Origin: Branchipolynoe longqiensis
Lineage: Eukaryota; Annelida; Polychaeta; Phyllodocida; Polynoidae
NCBI GenBank assembly: GCA_030323885.1
Contig: CM059198.1
Location: forward strand, 62,398,917-62,462,916
Direction: 5' to 3'
Length of the DNA stretch: 64,000 bases
The notes below the pieces were generated by a model. That model made no database searches, had not been told where the DNA came from, and worked only from the letters and a program-made list of their open reading frames with translations. Made by a program: the position numbers and the translations under genes. Below, one piece after another: positions 19,851 to 31,499 of the stretch. How positions within the stretch are numbered: the stretch's first letter is position 1; each line of letters begins with the position of its first letter.

Positions 19851-20178
19851 GGTTGGTTGTTGGAGTCTTACATCCTGGCAACATCTCAGGTCATATCAGG
19901 ACAGGCACCGACTTGTAACAGTGTGCACTCATGGTGACATTTATAGTGCTGACCAACTGGGAGACCAGGCAACCAGCACCATGACCTGATATCTCACTAA
20001 GTCACATTACCCTGATACTGAGCCAACCAGTCCTTGCCCTATCCTATTCAAGTCGTGCGGCATACTAGGTAGCAACATATATAAATTGTATAAGTCATTG
20101 GTTTGACTCGACTGGGATTCAAACTCCCGACCTTCCACACGGATAGCCTGTGCTCTACTGATTCGCCCGCCGTGTCGG
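19851..20178 (-). mobile_element. SINE-A, full length
   Basis: From GGTTGGTTGTTGGAGTCTTA to the head complement CTACTGATTCGCCCGCCGTG, with tail, body and head all present. Confidence 0.85.
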
Positions 20179-20219
20179 ATGCAGTCACCAATAAGTGTGC
20201 ATTTTTTCAAAATACCATT

Positions 20220-20480
20220 ACATATATATATTTATATATATAATAAATATATATAAATATATATATATTATAACTATATATAGTATACATAGTATATATG
20301 CATATCAAATATAATATTATATATTATACATCATGTATCATGTGACATGTGGCATGTATCATGTATTGTGTATAGTACAGCATATATCATATCATATATC
20401 ATATTATATGATGTATCATATACAAATATATAACATATATACAAACAAATATGTATGTATATGTATATGATGCATAAAGC
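20220..20480. repeat. AT-rich degenerate satellite (TATATCAT words)
   Basis: Irregular ATATAT / ATCATGTATCAT / CATATATCAT words. Low complexity and non-coding. Confidence 0.75.
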
Positions 20481-20869
20481 CTAATGGAAATATAAATATC
20501 AGATGCTCCACCAAGTATAAAATCCTCCATTGATTATTCGCCAAACCGTACAGGTGGCGCCACCACGGTGTGCCCACATCACTAACCTAACCGCTGACGT
20601 CGTTCACTATCACTATCACAGTATCACCCACTGCGACAGGTAAAACAGAATTGACGCTCCATTTGACTGTCCTTGCTTCCTTCCTTTGGGTTCAGTTTTG
20701 AAGCTGGAGATGGGGGTCTCTAGTTCCTCCCTGGATGCGCCTAGGCTCGCACCACCAGTACGCAGCCCTGGTCTCCTCCTCCAGTGTGTGCACACGCGTC
20801 CTCGTGCTCGCTGACAGTCCGCGTGGGCATGTTTACATAGGGTGTACTCCAGTAGATGGGACTTTAAGT
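20481..20869. other. Moderately GC-rich unique stretch with a CAGGTGGCG motif
   Basis: CAGGTGGCGCCACC occurs at 20551-20564. A pyrimidine run ending TTTGGGTTCAG (20700) looks like a splice acceptor, but no convincing exon follows. Confidence 0.35.
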
Positions 20870-21505
20870 GTAACTCACACTGTCACACAGTCACACTGTC
20901 ACACTGTCACACTGGTGGCCTGGTCTTCCAGTGCCGGGTGCTGCCGAGGCTTTAACAGTGTTTAAGCTTGTCCCTCAGCGTACATCCACCTCCATGCATG
21001 GTCCTATGTATGACTGAGGGAACTTGTTCTAACTTCCACTACTGGTTGGGTGTGTGTGGTGTGTGTGTGTGTATGCCTACACAGCGTCTCCTCCAGTAGT
21101 GGTGCTTTAAGTTTAAGCTTAACTCACACTTAACTCACACTGTCACACTGTCACATTATTACACCGTATATCACACTGTCACACTGTCTGTCACGCTGCC
21201 ACACTGTCACATTATTACACTGTCTGTCGCACTGTCACACTGTCTGTCACACTGCTACACTGTCAGTCACACTCTCAATCACACTGTCACACTGTCAAAC
21301 TGTTACACTGTCACACTGTTACATTATCACACTGTCAATCACACTGTCACACTGTCAGTCACACTGTCACACTACCAGTCACACTGTCAGTCACATTGTC
21401 ACACTGTTACACTGTCACATTATCACACTGTCAGTCACATTGTCACACTGTCTGTCACACTGCCACACTGTCATCACATTGTCACACTGTCACACTGTCA
21501 ATGAC
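20870..21505. repeat. CACTGTCA-type satellite
   Basis: Two blocks (20872-20913 and 21125-21505) of CACACTGTCA / GTCACACTGT words with variants. They are separated by a phrase also found after the array (CTTTAAGCTTG, CGTACATCCACC at 20955-20985 and 21509-21541), so the larger unit is itself duplicated. Confidence 0.85.
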
Positions 21506-21544
21506 GAGGCTTTAAGCTTGGTCCCCACGGCGTACATCCACCGA

Positions 21545-21838
21545 CAGTCCTATGGTTGGGGGGACTTGTTCTAACTTCCACCGCTCGCTGGCTATGTGGT
21601 GTGTGGTGTGTGGTGTTTGGTGTCTGGTGTGTGGTGTCTGGTGTCTGTTGTCGGGTGGGTGTTGTATGGGTGTGTGGTCGGGGGGCGGCAGGGTGGAATT
21701 TACCTGCAGTAGAAAACTTGGCCTGCGCCAGTCTCATGTGTTTGCTACCCGGACAGTGAGGGGGTGGCGACCTGGCATAAGTCCTAACTAGGGAGGCGGC
21801 TGGGTGGGGGGGGGGGGGGGGGGGGGGGAGCGGGCGGT
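21545..21838. repeat. GT-rich segment and poly-G tract
   Basis: GTGTGGTGTTTGG words at 21598-21660, and a long G run at 21805-21828. Short apparent frames here are low-complexity artefacts. Confidence 0.6.
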
Positions 21839-21892
21839 TCCTTGTTGGAGTTTTAGGTCCTGGCAACATCGAAGGTCATATCAGGACGGGTG
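21839..21892 (-). mobile_element. SINE-A tail fragment
   Basis: CTTGTTGGAGTTTTAGGTCC and AAGGTCATATCAGGACGGGT. Only the tail is left, at the edge of the G-rich array. Confidence 0.75.
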
Positions 21893-23105
21893 GAGAGGGT
21901 TGGAGGGAGGGGACGGGGGGCGGTGGGGAGAGGGATGAGGGGGCGGGTGGATGGAGTGGTGGGGAGAGGGTAAGTGTGGTGGTGGTAGTATGGGTGGTGG
22001 TTATAAGGAAGGGGGGGGGGGGGGGTGGGAGGGTGAGGGGGTTGGAGTGGTGGGGACAAGGAGTGTGTGGTGGTGTTGGTGGTATGGGTGGTGTTTAGAA
22101 GGAAGGGGGGATGTGGAGGGTGAGGGGGTGGAGTGGTGGGGACAAGGTGTGTGTGGTGGTATGGGTGGTGGTTATAAGGTAGAGGTGTGGAGGGTGAAGG
22201 GGTTGGAGTGGTGGGGAAAAGGTGTGTGGTGTGTGGTGGTATGGGTGGTGTTTAGAAGGAAGGGGGGGATGTGGAGGGTGAGGGGTTGGAGTGGTGGGGA
22301 CAAGGTGTGTGTGTGGTGGTGGTATGGGTGGTGTTTAGAAGGAAGGGGGAATGTGGAGGGTGAGGGGCTTGGAGTGGTGGGGACAGGGAGTGTGTGTGGT
22401 GGTGGTGGTGGTACGGGTGGTGTTTAGCAGGAAGGGGGGATGTTAAGGGTGAGGGGGTTGGAGTGGTGGGGACAAAGTGTCTGTGGTGGTGTGGTGGTGG
22501 TATAGGTGGTTTTTGGAAGGAAGGGGGGATGTGGAGGTTGAGGGGGTTGGAGTGGTTGGGACAGGGAGTGTGTGTGGTGGTGGTGGTATGGGTGGTGTTT
22601 AGAAGGAACGGGGGACGTGGAGAGTGAGGGGGCTGTAGTGGTGGGGAGAAGGTGTGTGTGGTGGTGTTATGGGTGGTGTTTAGAAGGAAGGGGGGATGTG
22701 GAGGGTGAGGGGGGTTGGAGTGGGGGGGGGGGGGGGGGGGCAGTGGAGAGGGGGGGGGACGGAGAACAGGGTTTGTGGGGGTGGTGGGGGTAATGATTGT
22801 GTTTCGAAGGAAGGGGTCGTAGCGGGTAAGGTGGATGAAGTGGGAGAGGGGGGGCAGGGGGGTGTGGTGGTGGTATGGGTGGTGGTTAGAAGGGAGGTTG
22901 TGAGGGGGGAGGGGGGTTGATTGGTGGAGACAGGGTGTCAGCTGTTGTGGTATGGGTGGTTCTGTGAAGTGTGGTTGTGGAGGGGGAGTGGGGGGGTGGG
23001 GGGAGTGGGGGGGGGAGTGGGGGGAGTGGGGGGGCAGTGGGGTGTGGGGTGCAGTAAGGTGCGGTGACTGGTGCAGTGTGAAGTACCAGAGTGCCGTGTG
23101 GCGGT
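21893..23105. repeat. G-rich minisatellite, about 80-90 bp units
   Basis: Repeated phrase GGTGTTTAGAAGGAAGGGG followed by GATGTGGAGGGTGAGGGG and TGGAGTGGTGGGGACAAGG, at roughly 80-90-base spacing from 22090 to 22690, then less regular to 23105. Nearly all G and T/A on the plus strand, so it is strongly strand-asymmetric and rich in potential G-quadruplexes. Frames read as protein here are artefacts. Confidence 0.85.
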
Positions 23106-23417
23106 AGGGGATTGAGTGGTGTGGGTGTAGGTGGGTGCTGTTGAGATGTGTTCAGATGGTCCCGGTGGAATGAGGAGTTTCTTGGGAACTTGGAAGTGGT
23201 GTAGGCAGGTGTAAGTGGGCAAGTCAGAAAGTAAGCACATAAAAGTCATCGCCAACAATAAATCGGGGTCGTGCCAAACCAGGATTCAGTTTACTGAATT
23301 ACTTTTGAATTAGGGAATTTTGAGGCCAATGACCGTTCGCGTTATGTCACAATTCTCGTTAAATCGGGGTAAGCGTTAACACGGGGTTTCACTGTAAATA
23401 TGCTGTATATTTCATTC

Positions 23418-23480
23418 GGTTGTTGTGGGGGTTTATATCCCAGCAACAGTCAAGGTTAGATCAAGACGGGTCCCGACTTC
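23418..23480 (-). mobile_element. SINE-A tail fragment
   Basis: GGTTGTTGTGGGGGTTTATA and AAGACGGGTCCCGACTT. Truncated in the body. Confidence 0.7.
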
Positions 23481-23573
23481 TGATGCTGCTTGGTGAATAG
23501 GTTGAGTTTGTTTGGGTTTTTTCTCTCTTTTATTGCGGGGGGGTGAGGCTTCTAGTTCTACAACCCATGGCCT

Positions 23574-23918
23574 CAGACGGGATGGCGGAATGAGTTGAGC
23601 GTTTGTCTTCCGTAGATCGTGGGATTTGAACCCATGGGTTAGAAACCTGTTGGAGTCAAACCAATGGCATAAACATGTATACTTGTCACTTCCTAGCCAG
23701 GCGCTCATCGTTATTAGGACAGGGCAAGAACTGGTTGGCTCGGTGTTAGGATGAATGTGACTGAGTGGGATATCAGGTCATGGTGCTGGTGGCCTGGTCT
23801 CCCAGTGAGGCTGCACTGCACTATCAAGTCGCCATGAATGCACACTGTCACAAGTCAGTACCCATCCTGATATGACCCTAGATATTGCCAGGACACAAAA
23901 CTCCAACAACCAACCAAC
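23574..23918 (+). mobile_element. SINE-A, full length
   Basis: The head AGACGGGATGGCGGAATGAG is well kept. The B-box region is partly altered, and the tail runs to CCAACAACCAACCAAC. Confidence 0.9.
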
Positions 23919-24051
23919 ATTAAATGTATTTAGATCTAGGGAATAGGATGTGTGATGGGTGTGTAGGTAGGTGGTTGGGGTATGGGGGGAGAATTGGGTT
24001 GGCATTGGACAACTCAGGTAATAATATAGGTCAGCGCATGTCACCTTGGTA

Positions 24052-24704
24052 AGGTCCTGTCACACTACAACATATGGCGGTGATGTGTGCGTAATGTGTC
24101 GAAATAATTTGAAAATAAAAATAGGTCGAGATACGCCAACCTATGCCGAGCGTACTCAACCTATGCCCGACCTATACATAACCTTTGATGCCATATGCCA
24201 ACGCGTTGGTCAAAATTCACATAGGTCGGCATACGCTGCTAAGGACATACGTCATAGTGTGACAGACAGCTAACATTCTGGGCATATGCTCGCTGTATGC
24301 TCACAATACGCTAGGGGTACGCCAGCACACGCTAGAGGCACGTTAGACGTAAGCTAGGCGTATGCTATATATGCCAGAGATACGCGGAGGATGCAGGTTC
24401 AACATATGGCTAACCTATGCCGACCTACCCCTAACTTATGCGTATCCTATGCCGGCATACGTCCAGCATACTTCCATTGTATGAGAAACGTTTGAGCCAC
24501 ATGCCAGCATAGGTTAACAATTTTGAACATGCACAAACATTTTTTTGGCGGCTTGACCTACACCGACCTATGACGACCTATGAAAAGCATATACGACATA
24601 TGCCCAACCTATGTATAACCTATGACTGCATATGCCGACGTGTTGGTCGAAAAGCACATACATCAGCATAAGCTAACACCATAGGTCGTGGTATGACAGC
24701 CCCT
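24052..24704. mobile_element. Word-repeat MITE, CATATG/CCTATGCCGA family
   Basis: Ends GGTCCTGTCACACTACAACA and GGTCGTGGTATGACAGCCCC are inverted-like. The interior is dense in CCTATGCCGACCTATG, CATACGC and GCATATGC words on both strands. It shares only the CTGTCACAC terminal logic with the other families. Non-coding. Confidence 0.75.
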
Positions 24705-24799
24705 TTACAAGCCTGCATGGCGTTACCATTAGTCGACCCTATCGTCTACATCATCAGGTATACCCTGTTCACCTGGACATGTCACAACATCGTGACAGG

Positions 24800-26165
24800 C
24801 ATTCATTCACACACACCCTCCCACATACACACCCTCACTCACACATCCTCACAGACATACGCACCCACACCCACACACACACCCTCACCCACGACTCACA
24901 GACACCCTCACACACACCCTCACACACAGACGCACACACATACACACCCACTCCCACTCACTACACATACCCTCCCACATACACACCCTTACACACACCT
25001 TCACACACGACTCACATACACCCTCACACACCCTCACAGACATACGCACCCACACCCACACACACACCCTCACCCACGACTCACAGACACCATCACACAC
25101 ACCCTCACACACAGACGCACACACTTACACACCCACTCCCACTCACTACACACACCCTCCCACATACACACCCTTATACACACCTTCACTCACGACTCAC
25201 ATACACCCTCACACACCCTCACAGACATACGCACCCAGACCCACACACACCCTCACCCACGACTCACAGACACCCTCACACACACCCTCACACACAGACA
25301 CGCACACATACACACCCACTTCCACTCACTACAAACACCCTCATACATACACACCCTTACACACACCTTCACACACGACTCACATACACCCTCACACACC
25401 CTCACAGACATACACACCCACACACACCCTCACACCCCCTCACAGACATACACACCCACACACACCCTCTCACACACACACACCCTCACATACCCTCCCA
25501 CACACACCCACACACCCACCACCCACAGACCCACTCCCACCCACTACACACACTCCCACTCACCACACCCACCCTCCTACACATACACTACCCACACCCT
25601 CACACCCACCCACATCCTCCCCCCAGGCACACACCCAGACCCACACACCTTCCCATACCCACACCCACACCCACCCACCACACCCACCACACCCACCCAC
25701 CACCAACACACCCACTCCCACCCACCACACACACCCTCCTACACACACGACCCACACCCACCCTCAGACACACACCCTCACACCCCCCACACACACTCCC
25801 ACACCCTCCCACATACCCACCGTCCCACTCCACACATCCACACACCCTCCCATGCACCCACTCCACAAATCCACATACACACCCACTCCCACACACCCTC
25901 CTACACGCGCATACACGCCCTCCCACACACACACCATCCCACACACCAACCCACCATCCACAAACACCCACACACCACCCACCATACCTCACACCTACCC
26001 ACCATCCACACACACGCTCTCACACACCCACTCTACACACCCGCATACGCATCCACTCCCACCACCCACACACACAAACCCACAACCACCCATACCCACC
26101 CCATACACCCAATCCACACACCCACATATACACCCACATACACACCCTCCCACCCACACCCATAC
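24800..26165. repeat. CA-rich satellite with a ~184-bp higher-order unit
   Basis: CACACCCTCA-type words. From 24800 to about 25500 the phrase ACGACTCACATACACCCTCA recurs about every 184 bases (near 25008, 25191 and 25376), defining a higher-order unit that also contains CACTCCCACTCACTACA. After 25500 only the short word survives. Very long apparent frames across it are compositional and not genes. Confidence 0.9.
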
Positions 26166-26216
26166 TTAAAGACCATTACTTTTTCCAAGAAAAGAAAGGA
26201 AAACCTAAAGAAAAAA

Positions 26217-26564
26217 TTGTTTGTTTGTTGTTTTACGTCCTAGCAACTTCTATGGTCATGTTAGGACGGGTACCGACTTGTGACACTGACAGTGTGCACT
26301 CATGGCAACTTATGCCCCACTGGGAAACCAGGCCAGCAGCACCATGACCTGATATCCCACTCAGTCACCTTATCCTGACACTGAGCCAACCAGTCCTTGC
26401 TCTATCCTAATAATGCCGAGCACCAGGCTAGGAAGTGACAAGTATCAAATTTTAAGTCATCGGTTTGACTCGACCAGGATTCGAACCCGCAAACTCATGG
26501 GTTCAGATCTCCCGATCTCCCAAAACAGGAGAGGGACGCTCTACTCATTCGGCCACCCCGTCTG
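26217..26564 (-). mobile_element. SINE-A, full length
   Basis: From TTTGTTGTTTTACGTCCTAG to the head complement TTCGGCCACCCCGTCTG, with an intact B-box complement GATTCGAACCCGC. Confidence 0.9.
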
Positions 26565-27027
26565 AATCCCTCATGAAAGTTTCGTATTTGAACGCCACAC
26601 AGACAACGATATATATAAAACGTCGCTACGTCACAACTACAATTCCCAGTAAATATTTTAGGATTCATTTTATTGTTGTTGTTGACTTTCCACAAATTTA
26701 CCTTTGAATTAATATACAAATATTTATTTTCCTATATGTCGGTTTAAAAATAAAATTAAAACACAAATACTAAGAATACTCACAACACAATAAGCAGTTG
26801 TGAACGAACCAGGCGTGAAAAAATGTCTACAAAAGTTTTTGTTCTGCCCTCGCCCTGAATCCTATTTCTTCTTTTACAAAATTTGTATTCTTTTATTATT
26901 CTTGATTGTTTTCCTTTGTTTTGTTTGACACATAGAAACCATCAGGGCTATACCCCAATTGAGTATATATATATATATACATATATGTATAAATAAACAT
27001 ATGTATATATATATGTATAAATAAATA
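26565..27027. other. AT-rich, no gene seen
   Basis: Unique-looking AT-rich DNA ending in AT microsatellites (26963-26990). Confidence 0.4.
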
Positions 27028-27338
27028 TCTCTATGTGCGCTATAATCTATTATGGGAATATAAACAAGGACACTATCTATATTCAGTCCCCTATGTAATA
27101 GTATATTCACTGTATCCTATCTAACTGGCTCGGTGTAGTATGGCATTGCCATACTGCCGCCACCTGTGAGGGGCTCTAAGCACTTTATGCCAGCTGCGTC
27201 TGGCCGTTATCGCCTATAGACCCGTTGGCATGGTCAAATTTTAACTTTAGGTGGGCATTTAATATATCTCCGCCAGAGAATATATATCTCCTTCTCAACC
27301 ATGTCAGTCTTATCGTTGTTATGTTTATCTAGGGCCAA

Positions 27339-27345
<7 letters not shown>
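27028..27345. repeat. Dispersed repeat bordered by AT microsatellites, copy 1
   Basis: Starts GTGCGCTATAATCTATTATG and ends TCTCAACCATGTCAGTCTTA then CAACTGTATATAT. The copy at 38930-39250 shares both ends and the phrase TGGTCGTTATCGC (here TGGCCGTTATCGC). A GCCGCCACCTGTGA motif is at 27156-27169. Confidence 0.7.
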
Positions 27346-27391
<46 letters not shown>

Positions 27392-27665
27392 TATATGTAT
27401 AAATCAACACATATATATAATTATATGCTTATAAGTATTTCTACTCTATAAATACATATGTGTATATAAATATATATTTAACATATATGTATTACAAATA
27501 TATAAATGTATATAACTGTATATATGAATATATAAATGATTTTAGATGTATATATGTCTAATATAATATATACATATAAAATACTATATATATATATATA
27601 AAGTCAAACTATATATATTATATATATAAATATAATGGTGGTTTGCCTTTGATCATCATGTATTT
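27340..27665. repeat. AT microsatellite block
   Basis: AT repeats (27343-27396) followed by degenerate TATATAAATATA words. Confidence 0.8.
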
Positions 27666-27668
27666 GTA

Positions 27669-27861
27669 TAGTAAAACCTCTCTAAATCGACCGACCATGG
27701 GACTGACCTTAAATGGTCCATTTAGGGAGGTGGTCGGCTTAGAGAGTTTTTTAATAGTGTTACAATGGTATTGTATGGGTGATCGTTTGGGACCCAAATA
27801 AAGTGATCAATTTAGAGGTGTGGTCGATTTGTGGAGGTGGTCGGTTAGAGAGGTTTTACTG
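27669..27861. mobile_element. Pogo-like MITE, complete copy
   Basis: TAGTAAAACCTCTCTAAATC to GTTAGAGAGGTTTTACTG with TA at both borders. Interior GATCGTTTGGGACCCAAATA. The palindromic layout and TA duplication fit Tc1/mariner-pogo MITEs. Confidence 0.85.
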
Positions 27862-28105
27862 TAATATATATGCATATGAATTGGACAAGCCTGCACGCGA
27901 GTGTCGTCGCTGGTGAACTGGAAAGGGACACAAGTTCTAGATTCCAAGCCGCCGCCTAAATAGGCGGTAGAGAGCCACATGTGCAAGAGAGATGCCGATG
28001 TTGACTCTCGTTGCTAGGAGACGCGCCATGGCGACAGCAGCGGCGATTTTGGCGATGGGAAGAGTGATAAAGTCTTGGAGAGATAAAGTACTTAATATCG
28101 AGATC
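27862..28105. other. Non-coding stretch before a 20-bp repeat
   Basis: No gene is recognised. It ends in AGATAAAGTACTTAATATCG, a unit of the tandem array that continues at 28512. Confidence 0.4.
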
Positions 28106-28511
28106 ATCATCATCATGCTGTCGGTCGCGATGCGACCAAGACTGCTTTCATTACTTGACTGCCGCTCTCCATTTAGCTCAAACATTTCATGAAAGCTGCC
28201 TGTAAAAGTGTTGAAGTGCTGCTGGCTTTTGCAAGTTACCAGTGGCACTCTCTCGGGGAGGAAATAGAGGTCTCACACCAGCAAGAACATGTCAAGACAG
28301 GCGTAAAACTATTTGTCCCTGCAGTGGCTGGTCGGGAGATGTTGGGAGTTCCGTACATGAACCGCCCTTAATGCTGCCACAGTGACATGGGTTTCTGTTT
28401 AGGGTTTGCTCCCTTAGCCTTCGGTTCTGTCAAGAACCTGCACCACAAGGCGCTGGTTTACAACTCTGCAGGGCAGGGGCATCAATCTCCCTGAGGTATT
28501 GCAATACCTGC
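28106..28511 (-). mobile_element. Retroelement with LINE-type 3' tail, inserted in a tandem array
   Basis: Same structure as 4606-5050: CATCATCATCATGCTG tail, LINE C-terminal coding trace on the minus strand, then the shared upstream part with TGTCCCTGCAGTGGCTGGTC and CATGTCAAGACAGGCG. A segment (GTGATGTCCATGCGTCA in the other copy) is deleted. It interrupts a 20-bp tandem repeat, with ATATCGAGAT on both sides. Confidence 0.7.
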
Positions 28512-28622
28512 ATATCGAGATAAAGTATGTAATATCGAGATAAAGTACTTAATATCGAGATAAAGTATGTAATATCGAGATAAAGTACTTAAGATCGAGA
28601 TAAAGTATTTAATATGGAGAAA
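28512..28622. repeat. 20-bp tandem repeat (ATATCGAGATAAAGTAYKTA)
   Basis: About six units in a row. A part-unit upstream at 28080-28105 shows the array was split by the retroelement insertion. Confidence 0.85.
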
Positions 28623-28883
28623 TTGTGTGTAATGACGATGCCTTACGTGTGATATCTGGCTGATAATTAACCCGATTGTTCACTAATGAATGTGAATTGG
28701 AGTTTAGTGCTGTTCCTTACCATTACGAATCATTCCTCTTATTACAATAACCGAAACTAAGTCAACTTCTCTAAGTATTTGGGAGACTAAGAATATTACC
28801 CAGACTCCTGTAACAGAGTAAGGTTAATGCAACTCAGGGGACGGGTATCAATCTAGGGCGCTCTCGGGTATCCGACGCATTGG
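28623..28883. other. No clear feature
   Basis: Unique-looking sequence before the RT fragment. It may include a decayed LINE upstream part. Confidence 0.3.
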
Positions 28884-29492
28884 ATAGGGGCGAATCACTA
28901 GATACTATATACTTAGATTTCATGAAGGCATTCGATACTGTCCCCCACCAGAGGCTAGCTACCAAGTTTACACAACTATGGCATCGAAGGAAATACTCTG
29001 AGATGGATCCAAAATATTTTGACTGGAAGGAAACAGCAAGTCATAGTAAGTGGTAGTAAATCTTCCTTCAAAGAGGTTCTCAGTGGAATACTTCAAGGGA
29101 GTGTACTGGGCCCTATTCTGTTCGTCATTTTTATCAATGACCTGCCAGAGATCGTATCATGTGGGATAAAATTATTTGCAGATGACGCAACGATCTACAG
29201 AACTGTGAATTCCATGGAAGACTGTGCTGATCTGCAAAAGGACCTGCTGGAAATGGAGAACTGGGCCAAGCAGTGGCAGATGAAGTTCCATCCGAATAAA
29301 TGCCAGGTCATGCGAATAGGGAGGCACCACCCAGACTATACATATATCATGCATGATAATTCTACTGGCCAGCCACTAAATCTCAAAGAGAGTGAGGTAG
29401 AGAAAGATTTAGGAGGATCCCAGAAAAGCGATGCTTATCTAGCTGGTCTCCATGATGTGAATGAACAAGTGATGACAATAACAAATGATTAA
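28884..29492 (+). pseudogene. LINE reverse transcriptase fragment (CR1/Jockey-like), broken
   Basis: Reads DTIYLDFMKAFDTVPHQRL (catalytic LDFxKAFD) from 28901. A frameshift near 28966-28980 follows, then GIEGNTLRWIQNILTGRKQQ, SGILQGSVLGPILFV, FINDLPEIV and KLFADDATIY with the catalytic F-A-D-D. It continues through WQMKFHPNKCQVMRIG and then VEKDLGG. After that the match ends and a stop follows. One residue departs from the family norm: SGILQGS where SGVPQGS is usual. The fragment covers RT blocks from the first catalytic Asp to past the thumb. No endonuclease is nearby, so the copy is truncated at both ends. Confidence 0.85.
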
Positions 29493-29923
29493 ACCTAAGC
29501 TACATCTTTAACTAATGATTATGATGAGCTACTGATGCGTCTCTTCACAGTTAGTAAAAAACAAAGTAATGATAGAAATATTATATGTATATTGTGTCAT
29601 GGATTCATGTACTTACATGCAGTATCAGTAGTTATTTTGCATGTATGTTAATAGGGGTAAATCTTATGTTCTTTGCCATAGCCAATTGATATTTTAAGTT
29701 ATGTGACTAGTTAATGACAACTATATCCTATTATATATATTCTTTATTGGTAATCGATTAAGTATGCATTGAGATAGCTTATCTTTAGTTTTTTTACAGA
29801 AGTTTTAACACCGGAGGAGCCAGGTAGCCGGAAGAGCCGGAGGAGCCACGTAGCCGCCATCAGGAATTATAAGGGAACTACATTTAATAATATAACAAGT
29901 AGAAAGTCCAAAAGTCCATTCGG
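29493..29923. other. AT-rich, no gene seen
   Basis: Contains a short GCCGGAGGAGCCA tandem (29811-29860). Otherwise unremarkable. Confidence 0.4.
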
Positions 29924-29926
29924 TTA

Positions 29927-30191
29927 TGCCCGGTACACACCTCCCGTATACGACCTAAAACTGCCCGTTTCATGACTAAGTTTGAGTTTTAGTCGTTAGG
30001 TGTGCGACCCCCTAGCACACAAGAGCCTTGCGATTCGCGACTTAAAACTCAGTTTTAGGGCTTAAAACTCGAATCGCAAGAAATTCGAAAAATGAATCGG
30101 CCAGTTTTACGTCGCGAAACGTGACGGGTCGGGTCGTGAAATGCAGTCAGTTTTAGCGCGTGAATCGTATACGGGAGGTGTGTACCAGGCA
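29927..30191. mobile_element. Word-repeat MITE, TGCCCGGTACACACC family, second copy
   Basis: Ends TGCCCGGTACACACCTCCCG and GGAGGTGTGTACCAGGCA, with TTA on both sides (29924-29926 and 30192-30194). The same interior words as 276-533 (GATTCGCGA, GAATCGGCC) occur. The matching TTA in two independent copies supports a Harbinger-type mobiliser. Confidence 0.85.
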
Positions 30192-30194
30192 TTA

Positions 30195-30564
30195 AACATA
30201 TATAAAGAGCGGAATGGAAAAAAAGTCCATGGTCCGATGGTTCCATTCAGTAATATCTGATGTGTTGATAAGATCCTCAGCCACTAAGAAGAGGCGATCT
30301 GTGTCTACAAATCAAGCTGATCCACAGAATACTAGAAAGTACAGATATGTATTGTATTCTATATAGCAGTCTGTGTCCGTGGAGAAAGGGAGGAGGCTGT
30401 AGAAAGGAATGCTGGTGTTGGTTTTTTAATCTGATTTATTAAAGTGGAATGTAAATATTGTTGTGCCTGGAGATAGAGATGGATGGAATGTGGCATTATT
30501 ACTAGCATCCATAAAGAATAAGGAATTAGGTAATACTGGTGAAGAACATAGCAGGTATGAAAGC
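30195..30564. other. No recognisable feature
   Basis: AT-rich and unique-looking, with no motifs I can name. Confidence 0.4.
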
Positions 30565-30889
30565 TGTTGTTTGTTTGAGTTTTACATCCTGGCAACATCT
30601 AAGGTCATATAAGGACGGGTACTGACTTGTGACAGTGCACACTGATGGTGACTTTATAGTGCTGCCCAACTGGGGAAATCAAGCTACCGGCACCATGACC
30701 TGATATCCCACTCAGTCACATTATCCTGACATTGAGCCAACCAGTCCTTGCCGGATCCTATTAATGCCGAGCGCCAGGCTAGGAAGTGACAAGTATCAAC
30801 TTTGAAGTCATTGGTTTGACTCGACCTGGAACCAAACTCCCAAACTTCCGCACGTGAGACAGGCGCTCCACCGATTCGGCCACCGCGCC
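30565..30889 (-). mobile_element. SINE-A, full length
   Basis: From TTGTTTGTTTGAGTTTTACA to the head complement CACCGATTCGGCCACCGCGC. The B-box complement is altered (GGAACCAAACTCC). Confidence 0.85.
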
Positions 30890-31376
30890 TTGTCAGGGAA
30901 GAGCCGAAGAGGAGTGGAAGAAAGAAGAGGGAGAGGAAGGATGGGAAAGAACAGAAGAAGGATAGAGAGAATAAGAACCTGTTTGTTGGGGTTCTATGTA
31001 CTAATAACATCTAAGGTCATGTCAGTTCGGGCACCGAATATTGCAAGTGTGCATTCATCGTAACTTTATAGTGCTGTCCCAGTGATAGACCAGTCCGCTG
31101 GCACCATGACCTGATATTCCAGAGAGGGAAGAAACATAAGAAGAAGGATAGAGAGAAAAAGAACCTGTCTGTTGGGGTTCTACGTCCTAATAACATCTAA
31201 GGTCGTATTACGTCCGGCACCGAATTTTGCCAATTTGCATTCAGTTTGACTTTATAGTGCTGTACCAGTGAGAGACCGGTCCACTGGCACCATTAGCTGA
31301 TATTCCACTTAGTCACATTATCCTAATATTCAGCAAAATTGTACTCGCCCTATCCTAGTATAGCAAAATGTCAGGG
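30890..31376 (-). mobile_element. Two partial SINE-A copies in a ~180-bp tandem duplication
   Basis: The purine-rich leader GAAGAAGGATAGAGAGA plus the SINE-A tail GTTGGGGTTCTA occurs at 30955 and again at 31141, about 185 bases apart. Each carries a partial SINE-A body (30980-31119 and 31167-31376). The duplication therefore followed the SINE insertion. Confidence 0.75.
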
Positions 31377-31499
31377 TCGACTTTGACATACTATAAGTGT
31401 ATAGATACTGGGGCATTCCTTCCGCATTTCTTGCTGAACAGAAAGAAAATTAGGTAAATTTTACAGAACCTCCTACTACTGAAGCCTACGATGTACAGC

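Noticed and set aside
21951..22920. Gly/Trp/Val-rich frames
   Set aside because: Products of the G-rich minisatellite, with the same phrase recurring at the repeat period.
24693..26347. Open frames of over 500 codons rich in His, Thr and Pro
   Set aside because: They are translations of a CA-rich satellite, open in two plus-strand frames at once and with Gly/Val/Cys frames on the other strand. There are no domains.
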